Source: Naegleria lovaniensis
Lineage: Eukaryota > Heterolobosea > Eutetramitea > Acrasida > Naegleriidae
Direction of reading: 5' to 3'
Assembly (NCBI RefSeq): GCF_003324165.1
Contig: NW_025407844.1
Location: 558,001 to 622,000, forward strand
Length of the DNA stretch: 64,000 nucleotides
Shown here: in pieces, positions 42,171-52,552 of the stretch
Numbering within the stretch: the stretch's first letter is position 1
Layout of the letters: each line of letters starts with the position of its first letter
Position numbers and translations under genes: made by a program
The notes under the pieces: generated by a model
What the model saw: the letters and a program-made list of their open reading frames with translations, nothing else
What the model was told of the DNA's origin: nothing
Databases searched by the model: none

Positions 42171-44113
42171 TTATTCAAGTTCAAACATTGCTTCCACAGG
42201 ACGATGTTTGGATTGCATGTTAGAAACAGTATCTTCATTTTCTGACTCGTCATCGTCTGCTTCTTCAGTGGGTTCTCCTTGTTCACCCTCTTCTTCTTCC
42301 AAATCATATTCAAAAGCAATATCATATTCTAAATTTGCAGATCCAATCTTTTGATGCTTGTACTCTTCCAAACTACTTGCCAATGAAGAGCCAGTGCTGC
42401 TCAATTTTCTAACAAGCGTTGGGCGAGAAGTGCCAATGGTCATACTGGAGGACCTCAAACGGAAATCCTTATTCACAGATCCCTTAATTTCTTTGAATTT
42501 TTCTTGTGGTACTTCAGCACCCATCACCATGACAACTTCTCGAGCGTTCAAGCTACCCAAACGTGCACATTGTTCAATAGAATATCCTTGCAAATAGCCA
42601 TACAAAAATCCAGCAGCAAACAAGTCACCTGCTCCTGTGGTATCAAGGGGATGTTCTACAACCTCTTCTGGAGACAAATGATGTCTGTACTTCTCTCCTT
42701 TTCCGGTTTTACCAGGTGAAGTGCCTTCTTTCACCCAACAACCTTCTCGTCCCATCATAACAATTGCAACTCTACAAAAGCTTGCTAAATACTCAACAGC
42801 AGCTTCAGGATCGTCCTGTCCAAGTAATTCTCGAGCTTCCTCAGAGTTACAGAAAACAATATCTACATAATTTGATAAATATTCCAAAATGAGTGGTTTA
42901 AAACTTCTTGCCAATTCAAAGCTTCCCAAGTCAAAAGAAACCATAGCACCAACTGATTTGGCCAATTGAATTGCTCTAATCGTCAATGGTTGGTTATAAA
43001 TTGCATAACCTTCGACGTGTAAAAGTTTAATTCCATTGAAATCACTAGGAACCAAATCATCGGCTGTCATTTCGAGACTTGAGCCCAAGAACGCTCTCAT
43101 TGTTCGTTGTCCATCTATTGCCGTTAAGAAAGTAAATTTCATAACCATAAGTGTTATAGTAGGAAATTGACGATTGAATGAAATTTGTTGTTTGGTATTG
43201 TTCAATGTTTGTTAAATATATCATCATATAACATTCCAAATTTGATAAAGTACCAATTCCAACACCATTTCAAAATTAACCTCAAGAAAGTTAACATTTG
43301 CATCACACTTACCAGGTGTAATTAAACAAATGACTTCACCAGTTCTTGTGAGTGGAGACATGGACATGAGAGGAAATACTTGTCGTTTCGTCAAGTGATT
43401 TCTGTACAGCACTCCCAAAGGATCATTACCGATTTTACCCACTAATGCGCATGATTCTCCCAAACCTGCAAGTCCCTTAATGGTATTGCAGCAACTACCA
43501 CCACTGCAAATATAGCCTCTAGGATATTGACTTAAACTTCGGTGGAAATTAGCAGTCTTTGGTGAGTAGGCAGTCAGTAAATGTGATTGCGTTGGTGTCG
43601 TTCCTGAACTACTAGGTATTTTAATTCCCGACTTGACTGAAGAATTTGTGAAAATATTATGTCCATTACTAGGTGAAATATTGGGATGGTCCAAACAATG
43701 GTTGCAGTCATATTGAAGAAGTTCAGATAATTTTTGTAAGAAGGATTCTAATTCTTGTTGAGTTTCAATGAGCTGAGAACCACCTTTTTCTTTAATGCCA
43801 AGAGCTTGCAGAGTTGTTTCGGTCACAAAGAACATTTTATCTCTGCACGAGGGTGTTGTGTCATCAAGTACGGTTGTATGAGGAAAAGTTAAACATTATA
43901 TAATCGGGTGCGTTTGAAAATGGGTTGTTCAATGAAATGTTGAAATATGTTTGGTTGTAACGTCCAACACGAAATCATTTGAACGGTGATGGTTAATATT
44001 CATGAACATGATATTTTAAGATGAAAATGTGTTACTTACAGCAAAGGCTGTCCGAGACCCAACACGTTATAGGGTTGTTTTGGACGAGTCGAAGAGATTT
44101 GATTGGAGGACAT
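42171..44113 (-). CDS. pfkB-family (adenosine/sugar) kinase, 515 aa
   Basis: Exons 44113-44040, 43842-43313 and 43114-42171. Splices join GQPL to LDKMFFVTET and LITPG to DGQRTMRAFLGSS, both in frame. Seen: NVLGLGQPLLD at the N-terminus, then GGSCCNTIKGLAGLG, ALVGKIGNDPLGVLYRNHL, the lid wording DGQRTMRAFLG, and the C-terminal signature DTTGAGDLFAAGFLYGYLQG, whose Asp is the catalytic base. This is a PfkB/ribokinase-superfamily kinase of the adenosine-kinase branch. Unusual: an insertion of about 70 residues (Ser/Gly/Asn-rich, residues 70-120) and a long acidic C-terminal tail (EYDLEEEEGEQGEPTEEADD). Substrate (adenosine, fructose or another sugar) is not certain. Two GACCGTTAC motifs lie upstream. 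Confidence 0.87.
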
Positions 44114-44235
44114 GTTGATTCTATGATAAATTATTGTTATTGGTGAGTGTAAATGATGGTAGTGAATAAATTTGGTTACCAAATTTCAAACTGAAGCAGC
44201 GGAGGTATTATTTCAAACAATGATGAAAATTAGTT

Positions 44236-44244
44236 GTAACGGTC
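44236..44244 (-). promoter_or_regulatory. GACCGTTAC motif (minus orientation), pfkB promoter
   Basis: Reads GTAACGGTC on the plus strand, about 123 bp upstream of the pfkB ATG. It is one of four exact copies in the window. The TAACGG core is Myb-like. Confidence 0.4.
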
Positions 44245-44320
44245 TGATTCAAAATTCAATATATGATAACAAATTGTTTTCTATGGTTGTTTTCAATCTC
44301 CCAATACGAGCACTGTAGCG

Positions 44321-44329
44321 GACCGTTAC
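44321..44329 (+). promoter_or_regulatory. GACCGTTAC motif (plus orientation), pfkB promoter
   Basis: This exact copy lies 77 bp from, and inverted relative to, the site at 44236. Together they form an inverted pair about 120-215 bp upstream of the pfkB start. Confidence 0.4.
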
Positions 44330-44617
44330 GTAAAATTGAAAAGTCACTCGGAATGAGAGAGAAGGAAGGGTTTTTTTCTACACCAAAATTTTGTTGAAGC
44401 ACGAATTAGGCAGAACACCCTCTCTTGTGGAAGTGGGTACCTCTCTCTTGAAAATCATGAAGAATCCATACTGTGAAGAAGAGCTTTCTAGTTGGCATTC
44501 GACGACTACACATGCGTTTAGCACACAGTTGTTAGCCACAACTGCTCTCAAATTTGTCACTGTCAAGACATGCAGCATCATTCGCAATGAAATTTAAACT
44601 AGGTTTTATGAAATAGT

Positions 44618-46990
44618 TTACTTTTTCATACCAATATTGAGCTTATTGTACAGATAGGTTCCAACCAAATCCTTCTTAGGCCTCTTAATTTGTTGTTGAG
44701 TGAAGGGCACAAGTTGTCGCTCTCCTTTCAATGCACTGCATGCAGCGAATAAGGTCCATGCAATTTCCATCAGGAAATCTCTCTGGTCTTCACTCTGATG
44801 CACCGTACTGCATGACATAAAGTATTGAGCCACGAGATTATTCGTTTCAGGTCGGGTCTGAGATTTCTCCTCAATACTCACTTCTTCGACAATGGTGCCA
44901 CGACGGAGAGAATCTGAAGAGTTGTCCGAGTCGTCATCCAAGAAGGTGTCATTGGTTTGTAAGGTTTTTTCCTTTCGAAGCTTTCCCAACACTTTCTGTG
45001 AGAGATTCTTCTTCTTCTTTTTATCTTCCATGGTGAGGGCTGAACCATCTGAATCGCCTCCATTGACACCATTGGTAGTGTGGTGGCTATGACTACCACC
45101 CTGTTCGTCATCGTCAGCAGCGACCTTGGAACCCGATGAAACCTTCTCCTCATCCATATAAATAGCAAGTCCATAGGGTTTCTTCTTCTTATCCTTGTTG
45201 GGCATAAATCGTGCACAGTCCATCATGGCCACAGCATGTAAGGGATACATTTTGATGTGTTTCTCGTCAATGTCTTTGGAGAATTTCATGGTGTAAAACT
45301 TAGAATCGGTCAAGACAAACACTCGTTCCTGTTTCAAACTCTTTCGATTGATTTTTGTGATCATCCAAGCTTTGATAATCTTTTCGGGAGTCGAGAACTT
45401 TTTGAATCGTAATTCTAATTGTTCCACACATTTTTCAATCATGATGGCTTGTTCCGAGTTGGGTTTCCAATAACGAAGATCTTCATTTTGAAGCATTCGA
45501 AGCATTTTGGAAATGTCTCTCTTTTCCCAAATGTGTGGATGTAGGCACACTCGTCTCAATTGTTCAATTTTATCCAAATCGGAATCGTTGGACATGACAT
45601 CTCGATTCATGTTCGTCATGGAACTTGAAGCTCCAATCAAATCATCGTCATCCAAATGTTTCTCATCATAAATATAGGACATTCTACGGAGTGGTTTGGG
45701 TTTAGTAATGACACCGCCACCACTACTACCAGCATTACTCATTTCATTTCCTCCTGGAGACATGGGTGAAGCACTTGGTGATGTCATGAATGTTTGTCTC
45801 GATAATGCCGATCTCTGTTGAGAAGTTGGACTCGAGCTCAATACGACACTCGATCCTCGTGTCAATTGTGAAGAAGTGTGTGATAATGCACTGGATGATT
45901 TGGTTGCTGAAAGTTCGTTATTGGTGGAAGTTGGCGTTGTGGATGTCGTAGTAGTTACATGTGATTTCATATTAAACATGGATTGAGAATTGAGAGCTTT
46001 TTTCGAAGATTTTTCTTCTTGCTCCAAAATTTGATGATGAGTCTCTAGTAATTCCTCAAAACTTTCATCAATTTGTTCATAAAATGCATTGGAGCCGAGA
46101 ATTTCTTGAGTGCTGGCATTGATCATGTAGAGGAGATGACCTTCTTGTTCATCGGAAAGTCCTACCATGGTCTCTTCTCCTTGTGTTGCTTCGGTTTCAT
46201 CCGTTTTTGGTTCACCAGCAAAGAAGTCAATACCTATACGAGTTGTGTGACCAGTAGTGAGTGAAACGCAAGCACACAAGTTCATGATCCATCAATTCAT
46301 CAAAATTAACATGTACAAAAGTTCATTATTGAGTTTGAAATAGCAAGTTCCAAACAGTTTCCGAAAATTAGTAATTGTTATTATTATTATATTCACATGT
46401 TCATCATTGGTTCCATTCATTCATAGAGTTTCATTCATTTAAATGAATTTCAAAGGTCCAGTAGTAGCCATTGTTGCGTCATGAAAATTGTGTGGGTTCG
46501 TGTGTGTATGTATAGAAATCATTAGCATTCATCGTTATTCATGTCTCTACTTACAAATCACATCCACTTGATCATTAAAAATCGTTCTCTGTAATTTATC
46601 TTCGGAAATGAATCTCATGACTCCCTTTCTCATGTTCTCATAGAGCGAAGGCTCTTGCAACATTTGAATCGCATTCTCAGCCACTGCCAATCCATGACAA
46701 GTGATCAATTCTCGAATACTTGTCCAATTCACTGTTAATTGGAGTGGAGGAAGTGTACCAGCAGAAACCGTTGTGGATGTAGAATTGGGTATTGAAATAC
46801 CCGATGAAGAAGAATTGTTGGAAGAGTGATGATTCAAAGCACCTCCTCGATCACCTAATAATTGATTGAGTTTTTCTTGATAGGGCGTAAGAAAACGTTT
46901 CTGAATGATTTGTTCGGCCTGTGCCAGAATGGATTCATATTGTTGGGTGGACTGTGGTGATTGAGGGGTGGTGTTGGACGAGGATGGCAT
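44618..46990 (-). CDS. hSac2/GRAM-like domain protein, 683 aa
   Basis: Exons 46990-46555 and 46233-44618; the 321-bp intron joins DVIC to IDFFAGEP in frame. The N-terminal exon is helical (EQIIQKRFLTPYQEKLNQLL; WTSIRELITCHGLAVAENAI). A Ser/Thr-rich linker leads to a folded region: SEQAIMIEKCVEQLELRFKK, EKIIKAWMITKINRKSLKQE, RVFVLTDSKFYTMKFSKDID and IKMYPLHAVAMMDCARFMP. This is the PH-like fold of hSac2/TPRG1 and GRAM proteins. After an acidic insertion, DQRDFLMEIAWTLFAACSAL and the Lys-rich end (KRPKKDLVGTYLYNKLNIG) close the domain. A membrane- or phosphoinositide-binding role is likely; the precise family name is tentative. Confidence 0.7.
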
Positions 46991-47330
46991 TGGAGGTCGT
47001 GAATTGTTGTTTTTGAATTATTAGAGAAATTTTGCACTTTAGGTGGTGAGATGGGATGAAAGGATGGAACCCGAGAGCGAGTAGTTGTGAGAAAGTCTAT
47101 GGTGTTGATGAGCTGGCGAGGAAATTTTTTTGCTGATTTGAGGATGTTTGATGAGTGACTTGCAGATCGTTTTGTAATCAAGATGGAATTGATTAAAATC
47201 TTGCTAATATGTTGTGAACCATGTGGATACCCTTTCATGTTGTTCTGGCCCGAATATAAAGTAACAGTTTGTTGCGCCCAGCAACGTATTAGAAGTTGTA
47301 AAAGCAAGATTTTTTCACAAGCATAAAAAA
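46991..47330. other. Divergent promoter between hSac2-like and AP-3 beta genes
   Basis: This 340-bp gap has gene starts at both edges. It is AT-rich with an A-run directly before the AP-3 ATG. No RNA gene or repeat is seen. Confidence 0.5.
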
Positions 47331-50072
47331 ATGAGTTTAGGCGGAGACTCGAAATACTTCAAGGAGACGAACACCGGAAAGTTTGATGAAATTACCAAGC
47401 AATTGGACTCGAATAATTTCAGGGATAAATTGGTTGGTATGAAGAAGGTGATTGCTGTAAGTGTTGTGTTGGATGGCAAAATTTTGTTGTTCATATAGTG
47501 CTGAATGATTGTCAAACAAATGAAATGATGGCAATTTCGGATATGGGAATATTGATGATGATGGTACAACAACTTTGATTGTTTTTTTGATGATAATTTC
47601 CACAATGATGACGACATTCAACATCACGATTAATGAAATAACACTATGACTACCGTACCGACGATACCGACAACAACAACAAAATATCTTCTCAACACAA
47701 CAAATAACAACTAACAACATGGATCATTTCTTCTCTTGATCATCATACACCTCAATTTTTATCAATTTGATGATTTTGTTCATATGATTCCTTCAAATAA
47801 CAAAATACAGATGGCATCATCCGGAAAAGAAGTAGAACCTCTCTTCCCATACGTAGTCAAGAACGTAGTAACCAAGAATGTTGAACTGAAAAAGTTGGTC
47901 TACATGTATCTCGTTCACTTTGCCGAACAAAAACAAGAAGAAGCCTTGCTCTCCATCAACAATTTCCAAAAGGATCTCGATGACAAGAATCAATTCTTGC
48001 GAGCATTGGCTTTGAGAGTCATGTCAAGCCTTAATGTACAAGACATTACCACTGTTATTTTGGTCGGAATCAAAAAATGTCTTCATGATATGAGTCCCTA
48101 CGTGAGAAAAGCAGCTGCTTTAGGTATCATTAAAGTATTCAGACAAAATCCAGATGAACTCGGAGCAGAATGTGCTGATTTAATCGGAGAATTATTGAAG
48201 GATAACAATACTATGGTTTTGGGAGCCGCAGTTCACGCTTTCAATGAAGTCTGTCCAACCAACTACTCATTGATTCACCCAGTATTCAGAAAACTGTGCC
48301 GATTCTTGGTTGATTGTGATGAATGGGGACAATGTTCAATTATGCAAATGTTGTTACGGTATGGACGTGCTCATTTCCAATCTCCATTCAAGAGTGATGC
48401 ATACAAGAAACGTGCTTTCTACGAAGATGACGATGACACAGAAGGAAATCATGACGGAAACCAAGAAATATTCGATGATGGGTTTGAACCAGGAGCAGAG
48501 ATGGAACTTGATCAAGATCACAGATTATTATTGAAATCAACAGCTCCTTTATTGAAAACTAACAACAGCGCTGTTGTTTTAATGGTGGTCGATTTACATT
48601 TCTATTTGGCACCTAAACAAGAATTTGCTTTGAAATGTGTCGCCCCATTATTGAGAATTTTGAGATTTTATCGTGAGAATGCATACATTGGGTTAATGTC
48701 TGTCTCAACCATCGCAAGAGAACGACCAGAAATTTTTGCAAATCACCTGAAGGATTTCTTTATTTATTCAACAGATCCAGCCTATGTAAAGAATCTCAAA
48801 TTAGAGATTTTGTCACTTCTCGCCACTGATGAAACAGTTCACAGTATTCTGAAAGAATTCAGAACTTATGTCAAATTCCCCAACGAACAAGACTTTGTTA
48901 ACAATACTGTTAGAGCCATGGGAAGAGTGGCATCAAGAATTCCTGAAGTTGTAGAATCATGTATTGGTACATTGATGAATTTAATTACAAAGGGATCAGA
49001 TACAATTGTGGCAGAATCCATTATTGTCATTCATCAACTCTTGCAACAAAATCCTGAAGATAACAAGAAAATTATTTTGCAAATGGCCATTTTGTTGGAT
49101 GATATCAAAATTCCAGTTGCCAGAGCAAGCATTGCCTACATGATTGGAGAATATATTGACTATCTTCCTTCAAAGGAGGGTATTGGCATTGGCGTTGCTG
49201 CTGATGCTCTACGTATTTTAGCCAAGGATTTTGTCAAGGAAGATGACTTGGTCAAATTGCAAGCTTTGAATTTGAGTACCAAATTGTATTTGAAGGTTGC
49301 CAATACCGCTGACGTTAAAAAGTCAGAGCAAATCAATTTATTGATTCAATATGTTTTGAACTTGGCTCGATATGACCAGAGTTATGATGTTCGTGATCGT
49401 GCCAGATTTATGAGAAATATTTTATTCAATCCAAAAGGACTTGTATCTACTTTGCATGAAAAATCGGACGATATTTTCGGAGCCAACACCAAAACATCCA
49501 TTTCACTTAACAGCAAGTTTGTTGAGGACCGTGCTAGATTTATTTTAGGTACATTGTCACACATTCTAAACCATTCTACAGATGGCTATTTGCCTCTTCC
49601 TGATTTCCCACCAGAAACTCTCAACTACGAAGACAGAAATGTTTTGGCATCGACTGACGTGCAAGCTGATGTTGGTGCTATTGGAGAGACATCCTCAGAT
49701 TTATTCTCTGGAGATATCGACGACTTTTATGGTGAAGAAGAGGAAGAAGAAGAAGAGGATGATGAATTGGAGGGAGATGCTGAATTTGAGGAAGAGGAAG
49801 AGGAAGAAGAGGAAGAGGATGATATTGACAACTTTTATGGCGAAGAAGAAGAAGAAGAGGAAGGTGAGGAAGAGGAAGGCGAAGAAGAAGAGGAAGAAGA
49901 AGAGGGTGAAGAAGAAGAAGACGAAGAAGAGGAAGAAGAAGAAGAGGAGGAAGAGGAGGAGGAAGAAGATGATGAAGAAGAATTCATGAAGCCTTCATCG
50001 AGCTCCAAATCAGCTGTAAAAACACCAACAAGCGCCAAAAAGCCAACCACTACCACCTTTGATTTTTACTAG
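47331..50072 (+). CDS. AP3B: AP-3 complex subunit beta, 795 aa
   Basis: Exons 47331-47456 and 47811-50072; the 354-bp intron joins MKKVIA to MASSGKEVEP in frame. Exon 1 gives GGDSKYFKETNTGKFDEITK, and exon 2 gives LFPYVVKNVVTKNVELKKLV and YMYLVHFAEQKQEEALLSIN, near-identical in pattern to AP3B1 ELFPAVVKNVASKNIEIKKL. Further matches: DMSPYVRKAAALGIIKVF, FNEVCPTNYSLIHPVFRKLC and CDEWGQCSIMQMLLRYGR. The adaptin trunk is followed by a very acidic hinge (49736-49983) containing two DID(D/N)FYGEE copies, then a short Ser/Thr tail. There is no C-terminal appendage, as in yeast Apl6. It acts in vesicle traffic from endosomes or Golgi to lysosome-like organelles. Confidence 0.92.
49736..49983 (+). repeat. 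GAA/GAG purine tract encoding the AP-3 beta acidic hinge
   Basis: About 250 bp of almost pure purine on the plus strand, built from GAA and GAG codons, with two imperfect copies of a GAY-ATY-GAY-RAY-TTT-TAT-GG unit encoding DIDDFYG and DIDNFYG. It codes for poly-Glu. The reverse strand gives a false poly-Ser ORF. Such tracts can form triplex DNA and slip in replication. Confidence 0.85.
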
Positions 50073-50196
50073 TCTCGAGACAATTAAATAATATTTCACT
50101 TTTTGTGCTGACTCATCGTTTGACTTTTCACACAAATATTTGCCACAAGGGAAGGACGAGAGATTGGAAATCATCAAAACCCACAACAACAAAAAA

Positions 50197-52410
50197 ATGC
50201 AAGCCTTGGATCGTCATCTTCTCGATTTACATACAGTACTCGAAGAAGGAGAAAAGTGCACAGCACTGTTAAATCCAATTTCTATCGTTTCGGATATGAA
50301 CGATTTTTGCAGTCGACTCTCCTCGGACGACATTGGTCTCTGCTCTAGTATTCTATTCCATGAAGAGAAGGGAATATTTGCCTATGTCAATCGATCACTC
50401 ACTTTATATCCAAGTTCGATTGGAGGCAACAAGACGATGACTCTGAGTCGGAAAGCAATTTTCGACTTTTTATTGAATTATATTAAAATTGCAAAAGAAC
50501 GAATTTTAGAGCACGTTCTTGTGATCAAAAGGTGGTGTGTCAATGTCTTCCGACGAGAGAGTTCGAATCAAGTACGACTCGCAACCATTCCTCCTCTCAT
50601 TAAATTATTAATTATTTTGATGGAGAATGATTCTCCATTATTGATATCAAAAAGTTCCTCTTCCTCCTCCGAATCGGATGAAGCAGGTACGTCCTCAACG
50701 ACCAATGATGACGCAACCAAGAATAACAATCAAATGGAGACAGATGAGAGGAATGAAAACTCTACTACTGGAGAATCATCAAGTGCTGTGGCTACTTTAT
50801 CCAATCGATCTCCTGCAGAGTCCGATACAAGTCTCAATATTCGAGAAGTGTTCCAAGTCTATTTCAAAGAATTCCAACGATTGGGCAATAATGGTAATCA
50901 AACATTGAAAGGAAGTATTTTACACTTATTAGGTGTGTTGTGTGAATATTTTCCTGGAGAGACACACATGTATCAACAACAAATGTTGTCTCTTCTCATG
51001 AGTACACTACTCAATCAGTCAAAGAAGGCAAAACCAGAACCACAATTGATTGCTTCGACGTTTCGAGGTCTCTCCCATTTCTTGTCTCAATTTGGTGGTT
51101 CTGTAGAAGAAGGTTCGACCTATATCAAACCATTGTATCAACTCTTGTGCACAAGTCTGGAGCTTGTGAATGAAACTCGATACGACGTTCCAAAATCTGC
51201 ATTGATTTTACTTGCGAAACATGCATTCCAATTTAAGGAATATCTCACAGTGGATGCAGAGAAAATGTTTGATCGACTTTCAACATTATGTTCTCATCGA
51301 AATGACAAGGTACGAAAGAATGCATTCCCTGCACTTGAGAGTTTCCTAGCACAAATTTCATACGAGTTAATTCGTGATGGCGGAAGAAAACTTGAATCGA
51401 ATTTGCGAACGTTTAAGAATCTCATGCAAAAATTCAAAGGTTTACTTTCACTAAATTTTTCTGATGTCTCTGTTCAATCGAGTACGGCTCCATCCATTAA
51501 TCCAAACATCAACAAGTATTTCCTAAGTATTGCAATTAGAAGTTTTGGACAATTTGCTCTTCCAATGAAGAAATTCTTGACACAAAACGACATGAAAATA
51601 ATTCTAAGACAATTACTGAAATTGAGTGATCAATTACTTACAAGAAGTCAAGAGCAACTTGAAGAATCTGTTTCTCACATTCCATCTTTTTTATCTGCTT
51701 TTGCGAATATTATTCTTGAACTTGACATTGTTGATTCATGGATTATGGACTCGTTAGAGAAAATTTCAGGAATTTTGTTTTTGGTTTACCCAAAGCAATA
51801 TCTGTTCCCCAAGTATAAGTATGCTAATTATAGCGCATTTGTGAAATTATTGATTGCATTGTATATGAAAGAGAGAGCTCTTGGAAACTTTTTAGATCGA
51901 ATTGTGTTTCAATGTATGACTTTGACAATTTCTAGTGTGACTTCTCTAGTGACCACCAATGATGTGAACACCAATACTAATTCAATGGCCTCCGACCAAC
52001 CTCCATCCCTCTATGAAGAATACTTAGATTTATGGTACAATATTTTAAATCCAAAGAATATCAAACTAGGAGATTGGAATTATCCATGGGTTGATTTAAC
52101 ACTATCCGAAGATCTTATTGAACATTTGCATTCCATTGTGTATGACAAATTGATCGAAGTGATTATGCAAATGATATCCAAATTCGATCTCAGATGTACA
52201 CATGCAAGTACCTTGTCGGGAGATGGCAGTACCTCTGGAAACTCAGTCACAACAGCTACAGGGCAGGTAGTTGATGAAGGAACTGCAATTCTTCAAGATG
52301 CACTCATCCCATCAAATGCTAAAGATATGGAGCTGTTCTTGAACTTGGTTGAATTTTCAAAAAGATTTTTGAAGAAGTGTAAACCAAAACACTTTTTAAG
52401 ATGGAATTAT
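50197..52410 (+). CDS. PRKDC: DNA-PKcs, N-terminal part, interrupted by a DNA transposon
   Basis: The ATG at 50197 has a seven-A context; the ORF upstream of it starts only at TTG. 738 codons precede the insertion point. Order of matches to human DNA-PKcs: LLDLHTVLEEGEKCTALLNP; FLLNYIKIAKERILEHVLVI; NQVRLATIPPLIKLLIILME; GCLKGLSS-like STFRGLSHFLSQFGGSVEEG; RNDKVRKNAFPALESFLAQI; YLDLWYNILNPKNIKLGDWN; and ELFLNLVEFSKRFLKKCKPK. The frame then enters the transposon and stops after a few foreign codons, so as assembled only an N-terminal HEAT-repeat fragment would be made. The continuation is at 56295 onward. DNA-PKcs is the PIKK that bridges Ku-bound ends in non-homologous end joining. Whether an empty allele exists cannot be seen. 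Confidence 0.92.
52403..52410 (+). repeat. Left target-site duplication GGAATTAT
   Basis: These eight bases are repeated exactly at 56295-56302. They encode part of Trp-Asn-Tyr in DNA-PKcs. Confidence 0.95.
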
Positions 52411-52425
52411 CTGGCGTTCCCAACT
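52411..52425 (+). repeat. Left terminal inverted repeat
   Basis: CTGGCGTTCCCAACT; perfect 15-bp match to the right end. Imperfect similarity extends to about 52445. Confidence 0.95.
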
Positions 52426-52552
52426 CCCAGAAATAGTGTTACAATAGCATTTGGAAAGCACTTTATTTTTTAGAATCCTAACCATTTTAAAAAAGGTCGA
52501 GCAGGCTGTCGAAGTTTTGTTCTGGTGTTTGCTGGAGGTTTTTTCAATAAAA

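Larger units (their letters stand above)
44114..44617. other. Intergenic region carrying two GACCGTTAC motifs
   Basis: This 504-bp gap lies between two minus-strand genes. It holds the two motif copies listed separately. A 68-codon plus-strand ORF at 44391 starts only at TTG and has no motif, so I do not call it. Confidence 0.5.

Noticed and set aside
44391-44597. 68-codon plus-strand ORF
   Set aside because: It starts at TTG only, has no motif, and lies in promoter DNA of the pfkB gene.
47736-47810. AP-3 beta starting at the upstream in-frame extension
   Set aside because: A better model splices from exon 1 at 47331-47456, which carries conserved AP-3 beta N-terminal sequence; the extension is intron.
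49835-50056. Minus-strand ORF of almost pure serine
   Set aside because: It is the antisense of the GAA/GAG poly-Glu tract of AP-3 beta.
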